A stretch of 64,000 bases of DNA, taken from positions 1 to 64,000 of the forward strand of contig NZ_LGTB01000038.1 in the NCBI RefSeq assembly GCF_001238275.1. The letters are read 5' to 3'. The stretch is from Bradyrhizobium viridifuturi. GTDB lineage: Bacteria; Pseudomonadota; Alphaproteobacteria; Rhizobiales; Xanthobacteraceae. The position numbers were made by a program, and so were the translations under genes. Under the pieces are notes generated by a model. The model searched no databases and was not told the DNA's origin. It saw nothing but the letters and a program-made list of their open reading frames with translations. This document shows, piece by piece, positions 34,352 to 45,507 of this stretch. Within the stretch, counting starts at the first letter, position 1. Every line of letters starts with the position of its first letter.

Positions 34352-34546
34352 ATGTCATTTGCAGATTTGCATCTTCTGAAGCTGTTCTGGGGCAAGGTCT
34401 TCGCGGCGATCTTTATTGGGCTCGTGCTGTTGTTCGCGAAGAACGCGATCTGGGCGCGCGGCATCAAATACAACTGGTTCGCCGTCGTGGCGTCGTTCCT
34501 GACGATTGGCTGCGCGATCTATGTCGTGTTCTTCGTCCAGCCGTAG
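34352..34546 (+). CDS. Small two-helix membrane protein (64 aa)
   Basis: MSFADLHLLKLFWGKVFAAI opens into FIGLVLLFAKNAIWA. A second helix, WFAVVASFLTIGCAIYVVFF, ends the protein. It is convergent with uvrB. No family recognised. Confidence 0.6.
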   Translation: MSFADLHLLKLFWGKVFAAIFIGLVLLFAKNAIWARGIKYNWFAVVASFLTIGCAIYVVFFVQP

Positions 34547-34627
34547 CGCTTGCCGTCCAGGCGAGAGGGGCAGCTCAACGAGCTGCATCCCCTCGATCCG
34601 CGCCGGCACTGCGGCGCGTGTCATGCG

Positions 34628-37540
<2,913 letters not shown>

Positions 37541-37652
37541 GGCCGGAATATGGGACGAGTCCGGCAGCGAGAAAAGGGCAATCGACGCCCGGATCGGCGC
37601 AGCGGCGATGCTGCTGACAGCAGGGTGTCAGCAGGCGGCGCGGTCGCGGACG

Positions 37653-37859
37653 TCAGCCGCGCGGCAGGTCGACGATGTCGAGATGGATCCCGCCGCAGCC
37701 GTCGCAGCGCAGGGTCCAGTATTCGGCGGCGCGGCCGGGAATCACGCGCAGCAGCGACAGCCGGGCGGCACATTCCGGGCAGCTGGTTCGGACCTCTGCC
37801 GGCCAGACCGGGTCCGGCTCGCATTGCGGGACGACGGCGAGCACCACGTTGCCGGTCAC
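37653..37859 (-). CDS. Small putative zinc-ribbon protein (68 aa)
   Basis: Starts at GTG 37859, which overlaps the stop of the upstream gene (GTGA), so the two are coupled. Two CxxC pairs, SCPECAARL and RCDGCGGIH, make a likely zinc ribbon. No family name recognised. Confidence 0.6.
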   Translation of the reverse strand: MTGNVVLAVVPQCEPDPVWPAEVRTSCPECAARLSLLRVIPGRAAEYWTLRCDGCGGIHLDIVDLPRG

Positions 37860-38092
37860 GCCGACGCTTCGGTTGCCGGCATCGTCATGCCATAGCGCTG
37901 TGGGAACCGGTCGATGGCTTTCTTCGCGTCGGCGATCGCCGCATCCGGATCGGACCACGCAAAGCCGATGTCGAGCATCGGAAACGGCATGCCATCGATG
38001 ACGACCGGCCTTTGATCGACCCGTTGAATCCTGGCGTGCCATTGCCCCTTCCCCACTTCAAACGACTTGATCTCAAAACCGCTGTAGATCAT
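37856..38092 (-). CDS. Hypothetical protein (78 aa)
   Basis: A small soluble αβ protein: MIYSGFEIKSFEVGKGQWHA, then VIDGMPFPMLDIGFAWSDPD and AIADAKKAIDRFPQRYG. This looks like a real conserved fold with an N-terminal β-hairpin and a C-terminal helix. Its end overlaps the zinc-ribbon gene by four bases. Function unknown. Confidence 0.7.
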   Translation of the reverse strand: MIYSGFEIKSFEVGKGQWHARIQRVDQRPVVIDGMPFPMLDIGFAWSDPDAAIADAKKAIDRFPQRYGMTMPATEASA

Positions 38093-38220
38093 GGCGACCT
38101 CGGGATGCCCTTCTCAAAGGAAGCACGAGCGCGCGGCGCCCTATGTGAACCAGATCACAAGTCGCGCGGTTTATTTCCGCGGTGCAATGCGGTTCCAGCC
38201 TTTTGTTTTGCCTGGGTTTC

Positions 38221-39465
38221 CTAGGGCGAACCGCGCGAAAAGCCCTGGCTGCGGGCCGCGATATGATCGGCAAGCACGGCCGCGTCGTCGCCGACCCCGG
38301 ACAGGAACGAGGATTTCATCTTCGACAGCCATTGCAGGCCGAGGAAATAGAGACCCGGCACCTCGGAAACGCCGTGGCGGTGCCGCGGTGCGCCGTTGGC
38401 GTCAAGCACCGGTATTTCGATCCAGTCCAGATCGAGGCCATACCCGGTGGCCCAGATCACGCTGCGGATTCGCTCGGCGCCGAGGTCGATCGTCTCGAAG
38501 GGCGCAGTGAGGCACGGCGGATCGGGCAGCCGGACGCGCGCCAGAGGATCGCAGGGCTGATCGAGGCCGCGTGCCGCGATGAAGTCGTCGACGATCCCGA
38601 GGAAGGTCGCGTAGTAGGCATCGCCGTTGGCGATGTTGGTGGCGAGATCTGGCGCGATTTCGAGCATGCCGTCGTGCGCCGCGATAACGCGGCCGAGCAG
38701 CGTCACGCCGTCGGCGGCGAAGCGGCGGAAATCGATGGTGTGGCCGCCATGGGCGCCCGAGATCACCGGCAGCAGACGCGACGGACCGCGCTGCTCGACC
38801 GGGGTCTCGTCGACGCCCATCTCGGCCAGCCACCAGAACAGGTCGCGGCCGCGATAACGGCGCGGCAGGCGGTTGTGGCGGCCGACCGAAAGCAAGACGC
38901 GGCGGCCGGCGCGCATCAGCTCTTCGGTGATCTGCGCGCCCGAGGCGCCGGCGCCGATCACCAGCACCGCGCCGTCGGGCAATTGCGCGGGATTTTTGTA
39001 GCCGCTGGCATGGACCTGAAACAGGCCGGGATGATCGCGCAGCACGTCGGGCCGCAGCGGCCGCTGATACGGGCCGGTGGCGATGACGACGTTGCGGGCG
39101 GCGATGCTGCCGCCGGCGAACTCGGCAAGGAAGCCGCCGGCATCGCGGCGCAGCCTGGTGACCTCGACGCCGCAGCGGAGCGGCGGCGCGACGAAGGCAG
39201 CGTAGGCCTCGATGAAGGCGATGATGGCAGCGGTGTCGGAGAAGCCGTCGGGATCGCTGTGCGGAAACGCGAACTCCGGCAGCCGCACCGACCAGTTCGG
39301 GAACTGGAACATCAATCCGTCCCAGCGTTCGCTGCGCCAGCGCTCGGCGATCCGCCGCCGCTCCAGCACCAGATGGCCGATGCCGCGCTGTTTCAGCCGA
39401 TGGCTCATGGTGAGCCCGGCCTGGCCGCCGCCGATCACCAGCGTATCGACCGTCTCGTCAGCCAT
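38221..39465 (-). CDS. Flavin-containing monooxygenase / NAD(P)/FAD oxidoreductase
   Basis: A 414-residue flavoprotein of the CzcO/FMO group. It has the FAD-binding GGGQAGL (about residues 12-18), the second Rossmann GAGASGAQI for NAD(P), and the ATGY motif (VIWATGYGLDLDWIEIP) near the end. ATG 39465 overlaps the end of the upstream LysR gene by 8 bases (ATGGCTGA), so regulator and enzyme are co-transcribed. Likely substrates are small nucleophilic or ketone compounds; not predictable. Confidence 0.9.
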   Translation of the reverse strand: MADETVDTLVIGGGQAGLTMSHRLKQRGIGHLVLERRRIAERWRSERWDGLMFQFPNWSVRLPEFAFPHSDPDGFSDTAAIIAFIEAYAAFVAPPLRCGVEVTRLRRDAGGFLAEFAGGSIAARNVVIATGPYQRPLRPDVLRDHPGLFQVHASGYKNPAQLPDGAVLVIGAGASGAQITEELMRAGRRVLLSVGRHNRLPRRYRGRDLFWWLAEMGVDETPVEQRGPSRLLPVISGAHGGHTIDFRRFAADGVTLLGRVIAAHDGMLEIAPDLATNIANGDAYYATFLGIVDDFIAARGLDQPCDPLARVRLPDPPCLTAPFETIDLGAERIRSVIWATGYGLDLDWIEIPVLDANGAPRHRHGVSEVPGLYFLGLQWLSKMKSSFLSGVGDDAAVLADHIAARSQGFSRGSP

Positions 39466-40360
39466 TGCGCGCTCCCTTGCGGCGAGCGGCCGGTTCTGCC
39501 GCGGCGCGGATGATCCAGCGCCGGAACGCGGCGAAATCGCGCTGCTCGGCATGGAAGCCGCGGTAGACGAGATACCAGCGCATGCCCTTGGGCACGCTGA
39601 GCGCAAACGGCGCCACCAGCCGGCCGGCGGCAAGATCGTCATCGATATAGGGCCGGATCCCCATCGCGATCCCGAGCCCGTCGCTGGCTGCCTGCAGCGC
39701 CTGGCCGTAGAACTGGAATTCCGGCCCGCGCGCGGTCAGGCGCGGCACGCCCGCCGCCTTCAGCCAGGATGGCCAGTCGTCGGGCGAATGCGCGACGCGG
39801 ATCAGGCTCGGTCCCTTGAGGTCGGCGGGGCGCTTCAAGCCGTTGGCGAGCCGCGCCGTGCACACCGGCATCAGGTCGGCGGCGAACAATGGCTCGGCGA
39901 CGAGGCCCGGCCACTGGCCGTCGCCGAGCTGGATGCCGCAGCTCCAATCATCGGCGAACGGCACGGCCATGCCGCCGGTCGTGATCCGCACCTCGATGTC
40001 AGGCTCGGCTTTGCGGAACTCGGCGAGGTGCGGGATCATCCACTTCATCGCGAATGTCGGTCCGACGCCGACCGTCAGCACGCGCGCGCTCGCGGACGCC
40101 GTGACCTGCGCGGTGAGGCTCGCCAGCGCGTCGAAGATCGGCGTCAGCCCGCCTTGATAGGCGCGGCCGGCCGGTGTGGTGACGAGGCGGTTCGCCTTGC
40201 GCTCGAACAGCGCGACGCCGAGCCGCTCTTCCAGAAGGTGCACCATCCGGCTGATCGCGGCGGCCGAGACGTTGAGCTCGCTGCCTGCGGCCGCGAAGCT
40301 GCCGGTCCGTGCCGCGGCCTCGAATGCCTTGATGCCGTTGAGAAAGAGCAGCCGCCGCAT
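39458..40360 (-). CDS. LysR-family regulator (GcvA-like)
   Basis: A 300-residue LysR protein that starts RRLLFLNGIKAFEAAARTGS, the opening typical of the GcvA/AmpR subgroup. The helix-turn-helix is FAAAGSELNVSAAAISRMVH. The effector domain includes GVGPTFAMKWMIPHLAEF. It is first in a two-gene transcript with the flavin monooxygenase, overlapping by 8 bases. The gene at 40469 is divergent. Confidence 0.9.
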   Translation of the reverse strand: MRRLLFLNGIKAFEAAARTGSFAAAGSELNVSAAAISRMVHLLEERLGVALFERKANRLVTTPAGRAYQGGLTPIFDALASLTAQVTASASARVLTVGVGPTFAMKWMIPHLAEFRKAEPDIEVRITTGGMAVPFADDWSCGIQLGDGQWPGLVAEPLFAADLMPVCTARLANGLKRPADLKGPSLIRVAHSPDDWPSWLKAAGVPRLTARGPEFQFYGQALQAASDGLGIAMGIRPYIDDDLAAGRLVAPFALSVPKGMRWYLVYRGFHAEQRDFAAFRRWIIRAAAEPAARRKGARNG

Positions 40361-40468
40361 GAACCCTCAGGAAAACTGATGCAAGGGCAAGATAACTCAG
40401 TTTGCGGGACGAGGCCAAGCGGCGCAGAAATATGCCAGACAATCCCTGCTGATCCCGGCGAGGACCCA

Positions 40469-40701
40469 ATGACTGAGACCATAGACGCCCTGGTGCTCGA
40501 TCTCGTCGAATGGGTCGCCCGCGAGCCGCGGCCTTATGCGAGGTGCTCGAGGTCTGGCGCACCTCATGCCCGCGGCTGACGATCTGGGAAGACGCGGTCG
40601 ACCGCGGCTATGTCGCGCGCCGTCCCTCGGTCGAGGGCATGCGGGTGATGGTGACGGAAACCGGCGTGACTTTTTTGCGCGCGCATGGGCGGATGCACTG
40701 A
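40469..40701 (+). pseudogene. Small conserved hypothetical, frameshifted near 40540
   Basis: The first frame reads MTETIDALVLDLVEWVAREP and then breaks. Adding one G at 40540 (GCGAGG to GCGGAGG) gives PYAEVLEVWRTSCPRLTIWEDAVDRGYV and VTETGVTFLRAHGRMH before TGA 40699. The product would be 77 residues, acidic at the start and possibly DNA-binding (winged-helix-like VWRTSCPRLTIWEDA). It is divergent from the LysR gene. The single missing G fits a shortened run. Confidence 0.7.
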
Positions 40702-40714
40702 GAGTATCTTTCTT

Positions 40715-40832
40715 GGCCCCTCCCGCTTGCGGGGGAGGCCGACGCGCGTAGCGCGGCGGGTGGGGGCTCTTTCCGCAAAATGACTCGTGGAGAGACCCCA
40801 CCCCGACCCTCCCCCGCAAGCGGGAGAGGGCG
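40715..40832. repeat. Dispersed inverted-repeat element
   Basis: Left part GGCCCCTCCCGCTTGCGGGGGAGG and right part CCCTCCCCCGCAAGCGGGAGAGG are near complements around a centre with GCGCGTAGCGC. The whole could fold as one long hairpin. It lies between convergent genes. Confidence 0.7.
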
Positions 40833-40839
40833 CGCAGCT

Positions 40840-41472
40840 TTAGCGTCCCGGCGCGGCGAGCCTTGGCCGGATGATCTCGACCATCCGATCGGCGGAGGTG
40901 CCCGGCGGGAAGAAGCCGAGATAATTGCCGTCGCGGTCCATCAGATAGATGTATGCGGTGTGATCGACGGTGTAGTCGCCGGCGTCCTGCGGCACCCTGG
41001 CGTAATAGACCTTGTAGGCATCGGCGACCTTGCGGATCGCATCATCGCTACCGGTCAGCCCGATCAGGCGCGGGTGAAACATCGACACGTATTCTGCGAG
41101 GTGAGCCGCGGTGTCGCGCGCGGGATCGACCGTGATGAAGATCGGCTGCACCTGATCGCCGTCACGACCGAGCTTGTCGAGCGCGAGCCCGATCGCCTGC
41201 AGATCGGTCGGGCAGACGTCCGGGCAATAAGTGAAACCGAAATAGACCAGCATCAGCCTGCCGCGGAAGTCGCGGTCGGTACGTTCATGGCCGGCCTGAT
41301 CGGTCAGCGCGAACGGGCCGCCGACCGGCTCCCGATTCCACATCAGGATGTCCATGATCTCGGCGGCCGAGCGCGCCGATTGCTGTGGCGCGTCACCGGC
41401 CAGCGCGGGCGCCAGCGCCAGCCACAGGCCGGCGCCGGCGTGCGCAACAACGCGCAGGATAGGTCGGTTCAT
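40840..41472 (-). CDS. SCO1/SenC-family protein (copper chaperone/thiol protein)
   Basis: A 210-residue exported thioredoxin-fold protein. A signal peptide ends at APALAGD (about 26). The copper-binding CPDVC is at residues 83-87 and the third ligand His171 lies in YTVDHTAYIYL. These are the three copper ligands of Sco proteins, which assemble the CuA site of cytochrome oxidase or act as redox factors. ATG 41472 overlaps the stop of the metallo-hydrolase gene by four bases (ATGA), so the two form a transcript. Confidence 0.93.
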   Translation of the reverse strand: MNRPILRVVAHAGAGLWLALAPALAGDAPQQSARSAAEIMDILMWNREPVGGPFALTDQAGHERTDRDFRGRLMLVYFGFTYCPDVCPTDLQAIGLALDKLGRDGDQVQPIFITVDPARDTAAHLAEYVSMFHPRLIGLTGSDDAIRKVADAYKVYYARVPQDAGDYTVDHTAYIYLMDRDGNYLGFFPPGTSADRMVEIIRPRLAAPGR

Positions 41473-42584
41473 ATGCCGAAGGAGAGGCGGCTGCCGGTGG
41501 TCGTGACCAGCACCTTGTCGCCCATCTGCGCGGTCGCCTCCTGCACGAAGTTGAGCCCGGAGCAATGCATCGGGATCAATACGTCGGGGTCGAGCTTCTT
41601 GATCTCAGCGACGACCTCGGTCAGGTAATCCTTCGGCGCCGGTCCGAGATGGAAGCCGCCGACGATCGCGTGCACCTTCTGGATGCCCGAGACCTCCTGC
41701 GCCTGCTTCACCGAATTGACGATGCCGACATGACCGCAGGACGAGATCACGACCAGGCCGAAGTCGCGCACGTTGAAGCAGGTCGCATGCTCGTGGATGT
41801 GCTCGTCGGGCACGATCTTGCCTTCCATCTCGGCCGGCAGATAGTGGCTGGCGTTGCAGCCGAGTCCGTCCTTCATGCTGAACTCGACCCAGGTGTTGGG
41901 CAGCACGCGCTCGACGCTGCGGCGGGTGATCTTGCCTGTCGTGAAGGCGTGGCCCGCGATCACGGTCGGGGTCTCGCACAGCACGGTGGTGACGCGCTGC
42001 GCGGCGAGCTGGCGGCGGTCCAGCGTGCCGAAATCGGTGAACTGGCCCTTGGTCGGGGTCGCGCTGACGCGGTGGCAGAAATTGTCCTCGCCGCCGGCGT
42101 AAAGCTTGACGTCGGCCGGCAGCTTGTCGCGGAATTTGTCGAGGAAGCCGTTGAGGCCGCCGAAATGGTCGTAATGCCCGTGGCTCACGATCAGGGCGTC
42201 GAGCTTCGACGGATCGACGCCGACCAGCGCCATGTTGTTGAGCAGGACATCAGGTGTGTAGCCGTAATCGAGCATCAGCGTGCGCTGCGCGCCTTTGGCC
42301 TCGGACTCCAGCCACAGCGACAGGCCCCATTCATTGTGCAGCGACTTCTGGTAGTCGGCGGCGCGCGGCGGCGGCGCGATGGTGACGCCGCCCGACTGTT
42401 TCGGTTTGAAGAAAAGATCGTAGCTGGAATCGACCAGCACGCGGATCGACAGCTTGTCGACCGTCGGCACCTCGATCGGCGCCGCGCTCGCGATCTCGAC
42501 GCAGGAGAATGCGCCCGCGGCCGCCGCGCCTGCGATCGCCGCCGAGCCCTTCAGGAAATCGCGTCGTGCCAAATCACGTGTCAT
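41469..42584 (-). CDS. Tat-exported MBL-fold metallohydrolase
   Basis: A 371-residue protein with a twin-arginine signal (ARRDFLKGSAAIAGAAAAGA, residues 6-25). The metallo-β-lactamase metal motif HGHYDH is at 135-140, with later His/Asp ligands (SSCGHVGIVN, PMHCSGLNF). It resembles the group with 7,8-dihydropterin-6-methyl-4-(β-D-ribofuranosyl)aminobenzene-phosphate synthase-like naming; that enzyme activity is not proven. It is co-transcribed with the downstream Sco gene. Confidence 0.9.
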   Translation of the reverse strand: MTRDLARRDFLKGSAAIAGAAAAGAFSCVEIASAAPIEVPTVDKLSIRVLVDSSYDLFFKPKQSGGVTIAPPPRAADYQKSLHNEWGLSLWLESEAKGAQRTLMLDYGYTPDVLLNNMALVGVDPSKLDALIVSHGHYDHFGGLNGFLDKFRDKLPADVKLYAGGEDNFCHRVSATPTKGQFTDFGTLDRRQLAAQRVTTVLCETPTVIAGHAFTTGKITRRSVERVLPNTWVEFSMKDGLGCNASHYLPAEMEGKIVPDEHIHEHATCFNVRDFGLVVISSCGHVGIVNSVKQAQEVSGIQKVHAIVGGFHLGPAPKDYLTEVVAEIKKLDPDVLIPMHCSGLNFVQEATAQMGDKVLVTTTGSRLSFGI

Positions 42585-42805
42585 GATAATCCCCCTTGTT
42601 CTGAAAATTTTTCAATTCGAAGTACGCGGAGCCTAGGTCCAATCGTGGCGCGGCTCAATCGGGCGCTTGCGTTGTGTGCAGATCACATTCGCGCGCTGTG
42701 CAATGCGCCGCCATTGACTTGGCTGGCGCTTTGCGCCCAACTTCATGCATTCGCATCTTTTTCACCGATGCGTCAGCAATCCCTGGAAAATGCAGGATCA
42801 CGCCC

Positions 42806-43513
42806 ATGATCGATCTCCACTATTGGTCCACGCCGAACGGTCACAAGATCACGATGTTCCTCGAGGAGACCGGCCTCGAATACAAGGTGTTCCCGGTGAA
42901 CATCGGCAAGGGCGATCAGTTTAAGCCGGACTTCCTGCAGGTCGCGCCGAACAACCGCATTCCGGCCATCGTCGATCACGCCCCGAAGGGCGGCGGCAAG
43001 CCGATCTCCTTGTTCGAGTCCGGCGCGATCCTGCTCTATCTCGCCGAGAAGACCGGAAAATTCCTGCCCCAGGATCTCTACGGCCGCTATGACGCGATCC
43101 AGTGGGTGTTCTGGCAGATGGGCGGGCTCGGACCGATGGCCGGGCAGAACCATCACTTCCGCAACTACGCGGTCGAGAAACTGCCTTACGCGATTGATCG
43201 CTATGTGAACGAGACCAACCGACTCTACGGCGTGCTCAACAAGCGGCTCGCCGACCGCGAATTCGTCGCCGGCGACTATTCGATCGCCGACATGGCGAGC
43301 TATCCCTGGGTCGTGCCGTACAAGAACCAGGGCCAGGAGATCGACGACTTCCCGCATCTGAAGCGTTGGCTGGAGACGATCGGCAAGCGCCCGGCGACCG
43401 AGCGCGCCTATGCCAAGGCGAAGGAGGTCAACCCGAACTTCGGTCAGCCCGCGATCCGCACCGAGGAGGAGCGCAAGCTGCTGTTCGGGCAGACCGCGGC
43501 GGTGGTGCGGTAG
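42806..43513 (+). CDS. Glutathione S-transferase, YfcG/YghU-like
   Basis: A 235-residue GST. N-terminal thioredoxin-like domain: MIDLHYWSTPNGHKITMFLE, NNRIPAIVDH (cis-Pro) and LFESGAILLYLAEK (Glu-Ser glutathione site). C-terminal all-helical domain: QWVFWQMGGLGPMAGQNHHF and FVAGDYSIADMASYPWV. TPNGHKI is the Nu-class pattern of YfcG/YghU, glutathione-dependent disulfide oxidoreductases. ATG 42806 chosen because MIDLHYW begins the first β-strand. Confidence 0.92.
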   Translation: MIDLHYWSTPNGHKITMFLEETGLEYKVFPVNIGKGDQFKPDFLQVAPNNRIPAIVDHAPKGGGKPISLFESGAILLYLAEKTGKFLPQDLYGRYDAIQWVFWQMGGLGPMAGQNHHFRNYAVEKLPYAIDRYVNETNRLYGVLNKRLADREFVAGDYSIADMASYPWVVPYKNQGQEIDDFPHLKRWLETIGKRPATERAYAKAKEVNPNFGQPAIRTEEERKLLFGQTAAVVR

Positions 43514-43532
43514 GGCCCGACTCTCTCCCTAC

Positions 43533-43615
43533 GTCATTGCGAGGAGCGAAGCGACGAAGCAATCCATCTTTCCGCGCATGCGGTTCGATGGATGCTTCGC
43601 TTCGCTCGCAATGAC
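43533..43615. repeat. Dispersed repeat, GTCATTGCGA family
   Basis: GTCATTGCGAGGAGCGAAGC faces GCTTCGCTCGCAATGAC in inverted orientation around CAATCCATC...GATGGATG. This is the same family as 24982-25112. It lies just beyond the natural end of the enoyl-CoA hydratase gene. Confidence 0.85.
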
Positions 43616-43631
43616 GAGGGCGGGCCGCCGA

Positions 43632-44422
43632 CTACGCTCCCACATACGTCGCCGGCCGCCGCTGCTTCCACGCCGCGAGCCTTCGGCGAGATCGTGGCTC
43701 GGCACCAGCGCGGCGAACTGCTCGCTCTCGACCAAGAGGCCCTCGGCAATCGGCATGTTGAGCCCGCGCGTCACCGCGGTGATGGTGCCGGCGACGGCAC
43801 CGGGCGAGTGCCTGGTGATGCGGCCGGCGAGTTCGCGCGCGGCACTCAGCAACTGATCGTGCGGCACGATGCGGTTGATCAGCCCGATCTCGCGCGCGTG
43901 CTCCGGCGGGAAGGGATCGCCGGCCAGCAGTAATTCCAGTCCGCGCTTGCGGCCCGCCAGCCGCGGCAGCCGCTGCGTGCCGCCGAAGGTCGGCGGCATG
44001 CCGAGCTTGATCTCGGGCTTTGCGAACAGCGCGCGGTCGCTGGCGATGGCGAGATGCACCGCTTCGGTGATCTCGCAGCCGCCGCCGAAGGCGAGCCCGT
44101 TGACCGCGGCAATCACAGGCTTCTTGAACGCCTCGAGCCGCGCGGTCATGGCCTGTCCACGGCGGACGAAGTCGCGCACCGCGACCGCCGCGCCCTGTTC
44201 GACGCTTTCGGAGAATTCCTTGATGTCGGCGCCCGCCGAGAACGCGCGCTCGCCGGCGCCGGTCAGGATCACGGCGCGCACCGCGGCGTCGCCCTCGATG
44301 CGGTCGAGCGCTGCCATCAGCTGATCGATCAGCGCGTAGTTCAGCGCGTTGAGCTGCTCAGGACGGTTCAGCGTGATCAGGGCGATCCCGTCTTGGGTCT
44401 CGAGCAGGATAGGTTCGGACAT
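43632..44422 (-). pseudogene. Enoyl-CoA hydratase, frameshifted near the 3' end (43678)
   Basis: A crotonase-family protein: LITLNRPEQLNALNYALI, GAGERAFSAGADIKEF (oxyanion hole) and NGLAFGGGCEI with the conserved Gly loop, followed by MPPTFGGTQRLPRL carrying the second catalytic segment. The last residues should be DLAEGLAAWKQRRPATYVGA, ending at TAG (43634-43632). One C is missing (GGCTCG for GGCCTCG at 43676-43682), so the written frame reads instead into the neighbouring repeat until 43529. Probably an assembly indel. ATG 44422 gives a protein of about 263 residues. It is divergent from a TetR gene with a palindrome between them. Confidence 0.88.
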
Positions 44423-44480
44423 GATGCGGTCTCCGGCATTCGGGTGGGGCGGAGTTGAATGTAGGGTGAGCCGCAATTTG

Positions 44481-44504
44481 TGTATATTCACTGGTTAGTA
44501 TACA
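44481..44504. promoter_or_regulatory. TetR-type palindromic operator candidate
   Basis: TGTATA and TATACA form a perfect dyad with 12 bases between, in the 90-base gap between the divergent enoyl-CoA hydratase and TetR genes and 8 bases before the TetR start codon. Position and size suit autorepression by the TetR protein. Confidence 0.6.
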
Positions 44505-44512
44505 TACGACGG

Positions 44513-45112
44513 ATGCCCAGACCTTCCGAGCCCACCCGCGCGCGCATCGTCCAGGCGGCGAGCGCGCTGTTCTACAATGAAGGCATCCGCCGCGTCAGCG
44601 TCGATGAGGTCGCCGCCAAGGCCGGCCTCACCAAGCGCACGCTGTATTACCACTTCAAGAGCAAGGACGATCTGGTCGCCGCCTATCTCGCCGCGCGCGA
44701 CCAGCCCAACCTCGCGTTGTTCCGAAAATGGTTCGCCGAGGCCGAGGGCGGTTTGCCGGCGAAGGTCGAGGCGATCTTTCGCAACCTCGCGCGTTCGGCC
44801 CGGCATCCCAAGTGGAAGGGCTGCGGCTTCCTGCGCACCTCGGCCGAGCTTGCCAACATGCCCGGCCATCCCGCGATCAGGATCGGCGCCGCGCACAAGA
44901 AGAAATTCGAGGACTGGCTGCGCGCGACCTTCGCGGAGCAGCGGATTGCCGATCCGCTGAAACTGGCGCGGCAGATCCTGCTGCTGCTGGACGGATCCTT
45001 CGCCGTCGTGCTGCTGCATCGCGACGCGAGCTACATGGAAACCGCCGGTGAGGCCGCGCGCACGCTGATCGAGACGGCGGTGGCAACGAAGGGGCGCAAG
45101 CGGCGCGATTGA
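44513..45112 (+). CDS. TetR-family transcriptional regulator
   Basis: A 199-residue regulator: helix-turn-helix ARIVQAASALFYNEGIRRVS, then VDEVAAKAGLTKRTLYYHF, the standard TetR N-terminal domain. The C-terminal ligand domain is all helical and ends AGEAARTLIETAVATKG. ATG 44513 chosen (MPRPSEPTRA). It is divergent from the enoyl-CoA hydratase gene across a 24-bp palindrome, so it probably represses that gene and itself. The ligand may be an acyl-CoA. Confidence 0.9.
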   Translation: MPRPSEPTRARIVQAASALFYNEGIRRVSVDEVAAKAGLTKRTLYYHFKSKDDLVAAYLAARDQPNLALFRKWFAEAEGGLPAKVEAIFRNLARSARHPKWKGCGFLRTSAELANMPGHPAIRIGAAHKKKFEDWLRATFAEQRIADPLKLARQILLLLDGSFAVVLLHRDASYMETAGEAARTLIETAVATKGRKRRD

Positions 45113-45507
45113 GGGTGGAGCTTGCATGATTTCTGAATATTAGAAATGTGCACTTGATTTGCCCGTCGTGTCAAGTTGCCGTGTCGGAGGGGCAGCCGCC
45201 AACTCCTTTGCATGGGGTTGTTTTCGATATTTTTGCGACGCGCCTGCGGGCGGCGAGTTCCTCCACCGTCTCCGCGGATATGCCGGCAAGCCACGATGCG
45301 GCTGACGAGGCCGCGCGCACGCGGATCGAGACGGCACTCACGAAGCCGGGGTGAAAACGGGGGTAGGGCGCGAGTTGCATTCGGGCAACATCGTTCGGAA
45401 AGATGGGTCGTTAACCTTTTTTCGCCATTGCGCGACCACGCCCCGGGCGGATGATCGCATCGTCACATGCTTGCAATCTGGCTCCCGAGGAGCCCGTGGA
45501 GGCTGGG
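45113..45507. other. Intergenic with a copied TetR 3' end
   Basis: Positions 45304-45354 read DEAARTRIETALTKPG then TGA, almost the same as the end of the TetR gene (EAARTLIETAVATKG, 45046-45095) at both DNA and protein level. This is a duplicated or shuffled gene end. The rest of the stretch, including TTGCCCGTCGTGTCAAGTTGCC near 45160-45180, shows no gene. The repeat's right side leads to the promoter region of the next gene. Confidence 0.55.
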
